Both the position numbers and the translations under genes were made by a program. A stretch of 64,000 bases of DNA, taken from positions 1-64,000 of the forward strand of contig JAKVAZ010000002.1 in assembly GCA_022447225.1 (NCBI GenBank). Direction: 5' to 3'. Position 1 is the first letter of the stretch, and the number at the start of each line of letters is the position of its first letter. The stretch comes from Fuerstiella sp. (GTDB lineage Bacteria > Planctomycetota > Planctomycetia > Planctomycetales > Planctomycetaceae). The notes beneath the pieces are model-generated. The model searched no databases. It was not told the DNA's origin and worked only from the letters and a program-made list of their open reading frames with translations. This document shows, one piece after another, positions 35,062 through 46,694 of this stretch.

Positions 35062-35484
35062 ATGACAACCGTCCGATTCCGCCGCTCTGCTGTCCTGCTT
35101 TTTCTGTTCCTGCCTGTGATCTGTGAGGGCAAAGACAAGCCGACGTTTACGGAATCAGGTCATACAACTGACCATCTTAAGATGGTGAAGAGGAGCCTTG
35201 TAAAAAACACTGCCGTGCTGCTTGATGTTCGTGAATACAGTGAGTGGAAGGCAGGGCACCTGGAACAGGCTGATCTGCTTCCGCTGAGTATCATTCGCAG
35301 CGGAAGACTGACGGATAAGCAGAAAAAAATGTTGCCGAAGGATAAGCCTGTGTACTGTCACTGCCGAAGTGGTGGTCGAGTACTGGCCGTTTCAAAAATT
35401 CTGCGGGGCAGGGGCTACGACATCAGGCCGTTGAAAGCAGGGTACTCTGATCTGCTTAAAGCCGGGTTTGAAAAGGCGAAGTAG
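35062..35484 (+). CDS. Exported single-domain rhodanese-like protein
   Basis: 140 residues. Signal peptide (RRSAVLLFLFLPVICEG) followed by one rhodanese domain: LLDVREYSEWKAGHL and the active-site loop CHCRSGGR with the persulfide-forming Cys at 101. Single-domain rhodaneses carry sulfane sulfur, for example from thiosulfate; the partner is unknown. AGGAG lies 8 nt before the ATG. It stands alone between degenerate regions. Confidence 0.87.
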   Translation: MTTVRFRRSAVLLFLFLPVICEGKDKPTFTESGHTTDHLKMVKRSLVKNTAVLLDVREYSEWKAGHLEQADLLPLSIIRSGRLTDKQKKMLPKDKPVYCHCRSGGRVLAVSKILRGRGYDIRPLKAGYSDLLKAGFEKAK

Positions 35485-35517
35485 CACACCTGGCCCTCTG
35501 GCAATTTTGCAACTGTA

Positions 35518-35917
35518 TATGGACGCGTCGGACAAATGTTCGCATATGAACTCTAAGCGACTCGTGCCGGAGATCGCTCGAAATCCAACATTGCTGCGTA
35601 TTTGTTACCGGCTGTGTAGAAAGAAAACTTTTCTTTCCACGAATTCGGAGATGTTCCCTCAGATATTCATGCCGCATTAACCGTGGCACCGAGCCGGTTC
35701 CTTATCTTTCGAACGAACGCCTCTTATGCCCGCTGGTGGGAAGCACGCACCCTGTGGGGAAACCTGGTCAAAATTAGCGGCAAACCTGGCCATTAAAGTG
35801 GCTAACCTGGTTCAGGCTGATGACGATGACGGACTCTGCGACAACATTCGAGTGACCGTGCAGGACGTGTTTGATCGGCGCCAGGAACGCAGTCAAAATC
35901 AGACGCGGGTGCAATAA
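35518..35917 (+). pseudogene. Decayed bestrophin-family ion channel gene
   Basis: One frame (35620-35796) reads ...HEFGDVPSDIHAAL then FRTNASYARWWEAR and LWGNLVK before a stop. This is the highly recognisable N-terminal core of bacterial bestrophins (consensus FRTNxxYxRWWEAR-LWG). The family's next segment continues in another frame as NLAIKVANLVQADDDD (within 35726-35917), so a frameshift lies near 35775. An upstream frame (MNSKRLVPEIARNP, around 35545-35590) may be the true N-terminus, needing another shift. Only about 100 of roughly 300 residues remain; the C-terminal two thirds are missing. Boundaries are approximate. Confidence 0.68.
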
Positions 35918-35951
35918 CGGCGAGCCGGCTATGCGGCCACCTTACAACTCA

Positions 35952-37484
35952 CTACGAAGTTACCTGTACGTCGGTTTCCGGTGCGTCGTCACTGGCCGGG
36001 TCGAACCACGACTCTTTGAACTCAATTCGTTTTTTATGTTTCATTGCCAGGTTGGCAGTGAGAGCCATGATGGCGTCGGCCATGGCGATCCGACCGTCGC
36101 ACCTTAACTCATTTCGACCCGTACGCACGCAGTAGCAAAAGTGCTCCATTTCTTCCTTATATCCGCGACTGACGGTCTCAGCTGGGCCGCTCTTGCTGGC
36201 TACTGCCGGTGCCGACGTCTCGTAGGAATCCAGTGCCGCGCCTCCTTTGGTGCCTTCGATTGCCCAGATTCGCTGTTCGACTCCACCAGGACTGGCTTTA
36301 CTTGCTTCTTTATAAAGTAAAGCTTCTTTTTCAGTCTTCATGACGAGTGTCGCACGACTTCCGAACACTGCTTCACCATAGGGTTCCCAGCGATTTGTGT
36401 TCATGGAAGAGTAGGTCACGACGCTGATATCGCGTTCATTCTGTTCATATTGCTTACCGGGAAATTCAAATGTGACAAAGATCTGGTCGTCGATGTCACG
36501 AATATCTTCCTGAGCCGACTGCGGACCAATACCTTCGATACCGAAGAAATTCTTTCCGCCGTATCCCTGAACAGCAATGGGGTGTACTTTCCCGAGAAAA
36601 ATACTGGCAGCATCAAGTTGATGACTTCCCAGTTCCGCCATGAGCCCGCCACCGGTTTCGTTGTACAGACGCCAGTCGACCAGCTTTCTCGCATTGTCAT
36701 AACCGAACTCTCTGAGCGAGCCGTCCTTCTCCATGTCAACCAGAAGTTTTTTGTCTTCGGGGTGAGCTTTTGCAAATGCGTCCCATTTTTGCCACGCATC
36801 GCTCTTCGGAAAACTGTTATTGCGGTGCCACTGAGCTCGAATGAATTTGATATCTCCCAGCACACCCTGTTCTGTCAAATGAGCTGCGTTGGCATACAGA
36901 ACGCTGTAATGTCGCTGATGACCGACAGCCAGTTTGAGATCTTTTTTATCAGCCAGTCGAATCATTTCCTTGCAGGCGGTTACCGTTTTGGCCATTAGCT
37001 TTTCACACAGCACGTGCAGCCCGGCTTCCATGCATTCAATTGCGACGGGCGCGTGCTGGTTGAGAGGCACTGCAATCACCACGGCTTCCAGACCCAGTTC
37101 GTCTTTCTTCGCAAGCAGGTCACGATGGTTGCTGAATGTCTTCACTTTGGTGTGATCCGGCCCCAGAACCTTGATCAATCCCTTCCGTGCTACCGGATGA
37201 CTGCCCTTGAACGTTCTGTCGATATTGGCAGGACGAAGATCTGCAATGGCGACGATCTCCATATAATCCACGGGGTGCTCACTGATCAGTACATTGCCTT
37301 CGTCACCGGTACCAATGAACGCTGTGCGGACGGGTTTACCCTTGAGTTTATTGTATCCAAAGTAGAGCGCCCCGAGGCCGGCACCGGCAGCAGCACTACT
37401 CTTGAGAAATTCGCGACGTTCAACGCCGACTGTCTGGCCAAAGTTGTGTTTTCCGGTTGCCTGCTGTTCGGGTGTCAATTGCAC
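35952..37484 (-). CDS. Tat-exported Gfo/Idh/MocA oxidoreductase
   Basis: 510 residues. The GTG at 37484 is preferred because AAGGAGA sits 7 nt before it; the TTG at 37502 lies upstream of that site. A twin-arginine signal is seen at residues 23-40 ([19 protein letters not shown]). Rossmann domain begins [23 protein letters not shown] is the EK(P) motif with the conserved Lys; [10 protein letters not shown] and [21 protein letters not shown] belong to the C-terminal domain of exported planctomycete relatives. It is the last gene of an apbE-doxX-oxidoreductase set on the minus strand. Substrate unknown, probably a sugar or sugar-derived compound. Confidence 0.86.
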   Translation of the reverse strand: MQLTPEQQATGKHNFGQTVGVERREFLKSSAAAGAGLGALYFGYNKLKGKPVRTAFIGTGDEGNVLISEHPVDYMEIVAIADLRPANIDRTFKGSHPVARKGLIKVLGPDHTKVKTFSNHRDLLAKKDELGLEAVVIAVPLNQHAPVAIECMEAGLHVLCEKLMAKTVTACKEMIRLADKKDLKLAVGHQRHYSVLYANAAHLTEQGVLGDIKFIRAQWHRNNSFPKSDAWQKWDAFAKAHPEDKKLLVDMEKDGSLREFGYDNARKLVDWRLYNETGGGLMAELGSHQLDAASIFLGKVHPIAVQGYGGKNFFGIEGIGPQSAQEDIRDIDDQIFVTFEFPGKQYEQNERDISVVTYSSMNTNRWEPYGEAVFGSRATLVMKTEKEALLYKEASKASPGGVEQRIWAIEGTKGGAALDSYETSAPAVASKSGPAETVSRGYKEEMEHFCYCVRTGRNELRCDGRIAMADAIMALTANLAMKHKKRIEFKESWFDPASDDAPETDVQVTS

Positions 37485-37556
37485 GATATTTCTCCTTAAC
37501 AACGGAGTGCTGATAACTTATTTTTGAATATGAATAATTGTTCAGGAATGGGTGTG

Positions 37557-38777
37557 TTATGCCGAAGCGGTTCCGACTTTCCGACCACGGAACCATGCGT
37601 CCACACCGAACCACCGCCCTGTCGGCAGAGAGGCGATCGCCAGCAATGCAATGACCTCAATCAGATTCTTGTTGATGATGTAACTGTGTTCCGGGCCTGG
37701 TATTTCCGGCACCCCGGGCAGCGGAGGCATCGCCAGGTAGAAACTGAACAACATTCCTGCGGCTGAGATCGCTGCGAATCGGGTAAACAGACCGGAGATC
37801 AGCAGGATTCCAAGAATTGTCAGTCCCCACATCGTCGTCAGATCAGCAATACGCAGTATAGACCACGGTTTTGACTGTAGACCGCTTTCGATTTGATTCG
37901 GAGTCAGCAGCCCTCGGGCTTTCTCGTGAAATTCATTTTCCAGAGATTTGACCGGAGTCGTGATTTCGGCCCGTAACGACTGTATTTTTTTCCAGTCTGA
38001 CTGAAGATGATCCCATTGAAAATGGGTTTTCGCGTTGTCTCGCAGATTTTGGTATCGAGTCAGCATTGCCCGATATTTTTGCTTTTGACCGACTCGCTGA
38101 GAGTCTGCATACGGTTTTAGCTGAATACCCAGAAGCTCAGGATTTCCCTTGAGTGCTCCCGCGAGTTTTTCCTTGTATCCAATGCCCCGTTTCTGCCTTT
38201 GGTAGACTTGCTGTACCGCTTTCTCATACTGCCTGCCGGCCTCGTCATCCTGGTCTTTTACGATTCTGAGTAGTTTATCCCGTTCACTGTCTTTGAGATG
38301 GTTTCTTCCGTCAACATAAAGTCGCTTCCGTTTGGCATCATACCATACGTTCTTTTCACTGACCCGAGCCGCTTCTCTGAGACTGGTGACACCCGCCGGC
38401 AGCGATTCCAGTTCAGCAGCATAGGCGGGCCGTCCGTCGACATTGCCAAACGCTCCGTTCAGTAATTTGTCCAGACGCTTCGACTGATCTTTGCTGAGAT
38501 CATATTGTGAGCGGAATCGTCGTGCCCAGTCGTCCCATCGAGCTGCTACCACATCGTAATTTAGCCAGTCCAGGTCATCCGGATCACCTGCCATTGATCG
38601 AAAGATATTCCTGAAAGGCCCCTCCGCATTTTTTAGATATCCGACTGATGACCAGGGGCGGGGAGTATCAAGTGTGTCGAGTTTCCAGAGACCTTCGTAA
38701 AGCAGCTGCCAGCCTATTGCCAGACGCAGTATCACGAGAATTATTACGGCGATGATAGAGTTTCGCTGCATGTCCAT
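37557..38777 (-). CDS. DoxX-family membrane protein with a large soluble insertion
   Basis: 406 residues from the ATG at 38777 (the open frame runs further upstream but overlaps apbE). First membrane helix NSIIAVIILVILRLAIGWQLLYEGLWK matches the start of DoxX; the C-terminal three helices (LTTMWGLTILGILLISGLFTRFAA, ISAAGMLFSFYLAMPPLPGVPEIP, LIEVIALLAIASLPTGRWFGVD) complete the fold. Between them lie about 250 polar, Lys/Arg/Glu-rich residues with strong helical character, roughly residues 35-300. DoxX proteins otherwise have about 130-160 residues. Family members associate with quinone-linked oxidation; the position between apbE and an oxidoreductase fits a membrane redox role. Confidence 0.78.
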   Translation of the reverse strand: MDMQRNSIIAVIILVILRLAIGWQLLYEGLWKLDTLDTPRPWSSVGYLKNAEGPFRNIFRSMAGDPDDLDWLNYDVVAARWDDWARRFRSQYDLSKDQSKRLDKLLNGAFGNVDGRPAYAAELESLPAGVTSLREAARVSEKNVWYDAKRKRLYVDGRNHLKDSERDKLLRIVKDQDDEAGRQYEKAVQQVYQRQKRGIGYKEKLAGALKGNPELLGIQLKPYADSQRVGQKQKYRAMLTRYQNLRDNAKTHFQWDHLQSDWKKIQSLRAEITTPVKSLENEFHEKARGLLTPNQIESGLQSKPWSILRIADLTTMWGLTILGILLISGLFTRFAAISAAGMLFSFYLAMPPLPGVPEIPGPEHSYIINKNLIEVIALLAIASLPTGRWFGVDAWFRGRKVGTASA

Positions 38778-38793
38778 TACCTGGGTTGACTTT

Positions 38794-39852
38794 TCAGGAC
38801 AGGGCAACCAGCCCTTCGTCCCAGTAAAGCTGGTCCGGTGGAATTCCGACGACAACAGGCTGAATTCGGGCACCGCTTTCAGGAAACGGAACCAAAATCG
38901 CACCAACCTCCCGGAAATTATCACAATACTCGACGGCCTTTTCGACCCCCAGTACAAAAAACGCTGTGGAAAGCGCATCAGCAACCGCTGCTGATTCAGC
39001 TAAAACCGTCACCGACAACATTCCTTCAACCGGCCAGCCAGTTCGCGGGTCGAGAATATGGCCAAATCGACGCCCTTCGCAGCGAAAGAATTGTACATTT
39101 GAACCGCTCGTTGACATTGCCTGATTCCTGAGAATTACCGTTCCCAGTCGACGATTTGTCAGCAATGGGTTACCAATCCCAACCGGCCAACCAGCCAAAA
39201 CGTTGTGTTCACCACGGGCGATCAGGCTGCTGCGACCTCCGTGAATCAAAAAACTCTTCGGTCGAATTGCCCCTGCTTCAATGATTTCAATGGCACGATC
39301 CAGTGCAAATCCTTTGCCGATGGCTCCCGGATCCAGAGACAGGCCGCTGGTTTGCACTGTCACTGTTCGGGAACAGTCATCCAGTCGGAGATGCTGCATC
39401 CCCGAAGTGCTCACGGCGTGCCGGATCTCAGTGTTTGTGGGAATTCGTTGTTCTGCCCTGCACTGTTTCCACAGCCGGATTTGAGCACCGGACGCCAGAT
39501 CAAATGCTCCCCCGGTTGTTTCCGACAGATTTTGCGACAGTTGAAGTATCCGGAACAGGCCATCGGAAACCGTAATGCGGCATCCTTTGTCGAGTGCGTT
39601 TAGCTGTGACAGTTCGCTTTCGGGTTGATACGAACTCAACCAGGATTCAATCGCGGGTACGACTTCCAGTCCATCACCGCAGTTCAGTAATTCAGCGGTT
39701 TCCCCGGCATTGACTGCTGCTGCAAAGTCGCAGGCCATCGCATGGATGCTGAGTCTCAGTGTTGCCCCGGCAACAGGCAGGTCGCGCTGCCTGACCACTC
39801 TACCAAACAGAAGATCACGCCGCGATTTTTCCGAACCAGCCATTTGATTCAT
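38794..39852 (-). CDS. apbE: FAD:protein FMN transferase (ApbE family)
   Basis: 352 residues. Transfers FMN from FAD to Ser/Thr residues of flavoproteins such as NqrB/C or RnfG. Motifs: HAMACDF near the N-terminus, ETTGGAFDLASGAQIRLW, LDPGAIGKGFALDRA, FLIHGGRSSLIARG (where many relatives have GG-x-S), and GHILDPRTGWPV followed by VADALSTAFFVLG with the Mg-binding acidic residue. No target flavoprotein with an obvious flavinylation motif was spotted among its neighbours. It starts a minus-strand set with the DoxX protein 16 nt downstream. Start ATG 39852 or 39843. Confidence 0.92.
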   Translation of the reverse strand: MNQMAGSEKSRRDLLFGRVVRQRDLPVAGATLRLSIHAMACDFAAAVNAGETAELLNCGDGLEVVPAIESWLSSYQPESELSQLNALDKGCRITVSDGLFRILQLSQNLSETTGGAFDLASGAQIRLWKQCRAEQRIPTNTEIRHAVSTSGMQHLRLDDCSRTVTVQTSGLSLDPGAIGKGFALDRAIEIIEAGAIRPKSFLIHGGRSSLIARGEHNVLAGWPVGIGNPLLTNRRLGTVILRNQAMSTSGSNVQFFRCEGRRFGHILDPRTGWPVEGMLSVTVLAESAAVADALSTAFFVLGVEKAVEYCDNFREVGAILVPFPESGARIQPVVVGIPPDQLYWDEGLVALS

Positions 39853-39944
39853 TTTTCAACAGCGAATTGGCGCGAGAATGTGCCGGAAACTCATACAGCC
39901 TTTTCAATATGAACCTTAGGCGGACAGAGGAAAACGGCATGTGT

Positions 39945-43223
<3,279 letters not shown>

Positions 43224-43243
43224 TATTTATATTCCTGCACGAT

Positions 43244-43283
43244 ATGGTGGTGCTGGTTTCAACATGGTGATGCTGGTTTCAAC
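43244..43283 (-). repeat. Tandem 20-bp duplication in the carB leader
   Basis: ATGGTGGTGCTGGTTTCAAC (43244-43263) is followed directly by a copy with one change (G to A) at 43264-43283. On the minus strand the two copies lie about 20-60 nt upstream of the carB GTG. Read on that strand, an ATG at the repeat junction opens a 12-codon frame (MLKPAPPYRAGI) that stops 3 nt before carB. Confidence 0.7.
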
Positions 43284-43660
43284 CGTTTGCGAGGGGCACG
43301 GACCACCCGTGTGAATACTCTTCCCCGGAGTAAACGGAGAATCGTGCCCGCTGGCAGTGGAGGCAGCAAACCGCGCAAAATCTGGAGAAGGTTAACAGCA
43401 ATCCTGGGGCATTCAAGAATCGGGCCGGAACGGTTTGTATGATGAACCATGAATGAGACGAAATCAGTCTCACTGAGACCGGATTGCTGCCTTCTGAGTG
43501 GTTCGATGGCCTTTTTCTTGCTGTCTGCAGACAACGGCTGGTTTGTCAGTCTGTTTCTGAGTCATTTTATCCGGTGTGTAACGGCTGACATGTTCCACCT
43601 GCCGGCGGTTGCTCCATCCCGTAAAATTAATTCATGGAGGTCTTCCGTATCCGTTCGTGT

Positions 43661-43679
43661 CGACAATTCTTCATTGTCG
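43661..43679 (+). promoter_or_regulatory. Hairpin/operator-like dyad upstream of nucleoside hydrolase
   Basis: CGACAAT (43661-43667) and ATTGTCG (43673-43679) form a perfect 7-bp dyad around TCTTC, 58 nt before the likely start. Half of it recurs as CGACAATTCT at 43709-43718. It could be an operator or leader hairpin; no regulator is known. Confidence 0.3.
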
Positions 43680-43737
43680 TGACCGGATTCGGTACAATGA
43701 CCAAACGCGACAATTCTGCAGCAGACGGGGCCGTGCT

Positions 43738-44697
43738 TTGGTTCAAAAGCTGATTATCGACGCCGATCCGGGTATCGGTGATACCCTGGCCATTTTGACT
43801 GCAATGGCCGATCCCTCCATCGAACTGCTGGCCGTTACAGCGTCTGCCGGGATTGTTTCCGGCGTCCAGGCAACTCGCAATCTGCAATACCTGATCGAAC
43901 TGATCGATCCTGTGCGACATCCGCGAATCGGTCAGTGCAACCTGCCGGCATCGATTAATGACGCGATGCCTGAGGTTGCTGATCTGTTCAACAGTCTGAA
44001 TGGCCGTCACGGACTTGGCGGGACAGACGTACAGACTGCTGATCTTCATAACCGCCGGGAGTCGATCAAGCTGATCGTCGATATCGTTCGCGAATTTCCC
44101 GGTGAAGTTCGGCTGCTGACGCTCGGACCATTTTCAAATCTTTGCGCTGCCGCCGATTATGATCCGGAATTATCGGAACACCTGCACAGTGTCGTATCGC
44201 TCGGGGGCAGTACCCGAGCGGCAGGGGATGTCACTGCAACTGCTGAGTTCAACATATGGGCAGACACTCAGGCCGCACGTGCTGTCTGTGGAGTGCCGGT
44301 GCATAAAACTTTGGTCCCGCTGGAAATCAGTCGGCAGCCGGTACTCAGTTTTGACGACGTTGACACGTTATGCGGATTTCTGAAAAACACGACGAAAGGA
44401 GCTTTTGTATCCCGCCTGCTCCAGTTCTCAATTCGCGGATATCGTAAATACAGGGCTCAGGAGGGAATTCCTCTGCAGGGAGTTTCAGCACTTGCCGTGG
44501 CTGCCAGCGCCGAAGCCTTTCAGGTTGAAAGCGGACTGATCGATGTTGAAACGACCGGGGAGCTGACTCAGGGAATGACGGTGATTGATCGGCGCCCGAT
44601 TCGGTCACGGCGCAATAACTTTGACGTAGTGACGTCAATCGATGATCTTGGTGTTGTGGACTATTTTACCCGAGCTATTCGTCGCATTTGTCAGTGA
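43738..44697 (+). CDS. Nucleoside hydrolase (IUNH family)
   Basis: 319 residues from a TTG at 43738, the only initiation codon placed correctly before KLIIDADPGIGD; no ATG lies nearby. Hydrolyses the N-glycosidic bond of ribonucleosides. Family landmarks: the N-terminal aspartate cluster, here DADPGIGD, a Thr/Leu stretch LLTLGPFSNLCAA, VSLGGSTRAAGDVTATAEFNIWADTQAARAV with the later Ca-binding Asp. The consensus cluster is DxDxGxDD; here the first of the paired Asp is Gly. That residue normally contacts the ribose, so specificity or activity may differ. Alone on the plus strand. Confidence 0.82.
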   Translation: MVQKLIIDADPGIGDTLAILTAMADPSIELLAVTASAGIVSGVQATRNLQYLIELIDPVRHPRIGQCNLPASINDAMPEVADLFNSLNGRHGLGGTDVQTADLHNRRESIKLIVDIVREFPGEVRLLTLGPFSNLCAAADYDPELSEHLHSVVSLGGSTRAAGDVTATAEFNIWADTQAARAVCGVPVHKTLVPLEISRQPVLSFDDVDTLCGFLKNTTKGAFVSRLLQFSIRGYRKYRAQEGIPLQGVSALAVAASAEAFQVESGLIDVETTGELTQGMTVIDRRPIRSRRNNFDVVTSIDDLGVVDYFTRAIRRICQ

Positions 44698-44883
44698 GTT
44701 ATGTTTCTGAACCGGTGTTGTCATGTGATGAACTCTTTTTTCTCAGCAGCGTTGGACCCTGTCATTGTGTAACGTGTGGTGGTCAGGGGATGACATCAGA
44801 CGAAGTCCTGGCCGGATTTGCACGGTTGTTTCCTTTTTACCGGGCGTGCAATGCGGTCATGACAGAATTGAAGCAGACTGATC

Positions 44884-45687
44884 ATGTTGGACCTTCCTGT
44901 CGTATGCAGTTTTGAAAGTCGTCGTGCGGAACAAATGTTCCGACTGATCGAACGTCACGGCGGACAGCCGATTGTTGCCCCTTCGATGCAGGAGATTCCT
45001 CTGGAAAACAATCGGCCGGCCGTTCGAGGCATTCATCTGCTTGCTTTGGGAAAGGTCGACTTCCTGATCCTGCTCACCGGTGTGGGAACGACTGCCATGA
45101 TGGAACTGGCGCGATCGATATCACTGGAACAGCGACTGCTGGAGCAAATGGCCTGCCTGCCAATTATTGTTCGGGGACCCAAACCGGCCGCCGTGATTCA
45201 CAGGCTGGGACTCCAGCCTGCGATTTCAGCGGAATCACCTAATACCTGGCGAGAGGTTATGGCGGCTATCGATGCAGCCGGTCTCAGCCTTCAGGGACGA
45301 ACTGTGGCCGTGCAGGAATACGGCGTTTCCAGTCCGGACCTGACTGGTGCTCTGCAGTGTCGAGGAGCTGCCGTACAGCACATTCCGGTCTATCGCTGGG
45401 CCCTCCCTGAAAAACAGGCACCGTTGCGACAGGCAATCCATACATCCGTTGACGGAAAAACGGATATGACACTGTTCACGAGTGCTCAGCAGTTACGGCA
45501 TGTGCTGCAGGTGGCTCGGGAGCTGGGTCTGGAGGACAAATGGCTGGGGACTGTTCCCAATATCGGTTCGATTGGTCCTACCTGTTCGGACGCAATTCGT
45601 GAGGCTGGTCTGCAGGTTTGGTTTGAAGCAGACCCGCCAAAAATGGGCCCGCTCGTTCGAGGCGCTCTGGAACAGTATAGTTCGTAG
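44884..45687 (+). CDS. hemD: Uroporphyrinogen-III synthase
   Basis: 267 residues. Cyclises hydroxymethylbilane to uroporphyrinogen III in haem and cobalamin synthesis. Two-lobed HemD fold: VVCSFESRRAEQMFRLIERHGGQPIVAPSM at the N-terminus, LILLTGVGTTAMMELA, IIVRGPKPAAVIHRLGL, VAVQEYGVSSPDLTGALQCRGA, DMTLFTSAQQLRHVLQ and IGSIGPTCSDAIREAGLQV. Sequence conservation in this family is low but the order of these elements is characteristic. No other haem gene is adjacent. Confidence 0.88.
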   Translation: MLDLPVVCSFESRRAEQMFRLIERHGGQPIVAPSMQEIPLENNRPAVRGIHLLALGKVDFLILLTGVGTTAMMELARSISLEQRLLEQMACLPIIVRGPKPAAVIHRLGLQPAISAESPNTWREVMAAIDAAGLSLQGRTVAVQEYGVSSPDLTGALQCRGAAVQHIPVYRWALPEKQAPLRQAIHTSVDGKTDMTLFTSAQQLRHVLQVARELGLEDKWLGTVPNIGSIGPTCSDAIREAGLQVWFEADPPKMGPLVRGALEQYSS

Positions 45688-45800
45688 CAATTCAGACGCG
45701 TAGTACGATGTATACGGGCATTTTCCGGTCGGAAAACTGCGAATACCCAAGCTTTGTCTTGTAGGCAATCAAGTTCAATCTTCCACAGAAATCTGTTTCC

Positions 45801-46532
45801 ATGGCTCGACATGACGGACGTGCAGTTGACGAATTGCGACCCATTTCTATTCAGCGTGGATTTACAAAAACAGCTGCAGCAGGTGTCCTGGTCCAGGCGG
45901 GCGACACGATGGTGCTTTGTACCGCCAGTCTTGAAAAATCGGTTCCGTCGTGGCGTCATCCTCGTGATGAACATGCACCGGTACTCGGCTGGGTGACTGC
46001 CGAATACAGTATGCTTCCTGGCAGCACATCACCTCGAAAACACCGAGACCGAAAAAAAGTTGATGGTCGAACTACTGAGATTCAGCGACTGATCGGCCGA
46101 AGTCTGCGCGCGGCTGTCGATTTCGAAGCGCTGGGAGAACACACAATTGTTGTTGATTGCGACGTTTTGCAGGCTGACGGCGGCACGCGTACTCTCAGTA
46201 CGACGGGTGGTTTCATTGCGTTGTGTGAGGTGATCCTTTCGATTGAATCAGAGAGACCCATACTGCGAGACAGTGTGGCGGCTGTCAGTGTGGGCGTGAT
46301 CGAAGGCAAGCCCGTACTGGACCTGGATTACGTTGAAGACAGTTCTGCCGATGTGGATATGAACGTCATTATGACCGGCAGTGGTCGATTCATTGAGGTG
46401 CAGGGGACTGCAGAAGGGGAACCATTTGATGATGAGACTTTGCAGCAACTGCTGAGTCTGGGTCGCAGTGGGATTCAGCAACTCACGCAATATCAACGGA
46501 AGTCGTTTGGCGAACTGTGGCCGCTCAAATAG
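45801..46532 (+). CDS. rph: Ribonuclease PH
   Basis: 243 residues, typical length. Phosphate-dependent 3' exonuclease trimming tRNA and rRNA ends. N-terminus RHDGRAVDELRPISIQRGFTKTAAAGVLVQAGDT, then GWVTAEYSMLPGSTSPRK, RTTEIQRLIGRSLRAAVDF, the phosphate/metal motifs DCDVLQADGGTRTLSTTGGF and LDLDYVEDSSADVDMNVIMT with the catalytic Asp residues, and FIEVQGTAEG. 162 nt separate it from the downstream transporter. Confidence 0.97.
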   Translation: MARHDGRAVDELRPISIQRGFTKTAAAGVLVQAGDTMVLCTASLEKSVPSWRHPRDEHAPVLGWVTAEYSMLPGSTSPRKHRDRKKVDGRTTEIQRLIGRSLRAAVDFEALGEHTIVVDCDVLQADGGTRTLSTTGGFIALCEVILSIESERPILRDSVAAVSVGVIEGKPVLDLDYVEDSSADVDMNVIMTGSGRFIEVQGTAEGEPFDDETLQQLLSLGRSGIQQLTQYQRKSFGELWPLK

Positions 46533-46694
46533 CCTTCTCCGCAGACAAAATTTGTCAGTTTTCGAAGTGTTGACTTCTGAAGTTCTGGGGGCCGACGCTC
46601 TGTCGGAGCCGCGACGGTTGAATCGGCCAGTGGATTTGTCCGGAGTCTCACCTCCCGAAGACATACTGGTCGCTGAAATTTTCAAGCCGAATTC

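Larger units (their letters stand above)
43224..43737. other. Divergent intergenic region between carB and the nucleoside hydrolase
   Basis: About 510 nt. It contains the tandem repeat in the carB leader (43244-43283) and a hairpin before the nucleoside hydrolase (43661-43679). The decamer CGACAATTCT in that hairpin recurs at 43709-43718, 48 nt on, which could be paired operator sites. No gene was found. Confidence 0.45.

Noticed and set aside
44818-44851. TTGCACG ... CGTGCAA inverted repeat upstream of hemD
   Set aside because: Arms of 7 bp separated by 20 nt are expected by chance at this length; no regulator context.
46544-46562. GACAAA-A-TTTGTC followed by AGTTTT after rph as terminator
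   Set aside because: Stem is short and AT-rich, loop is a single base; too weak to call.
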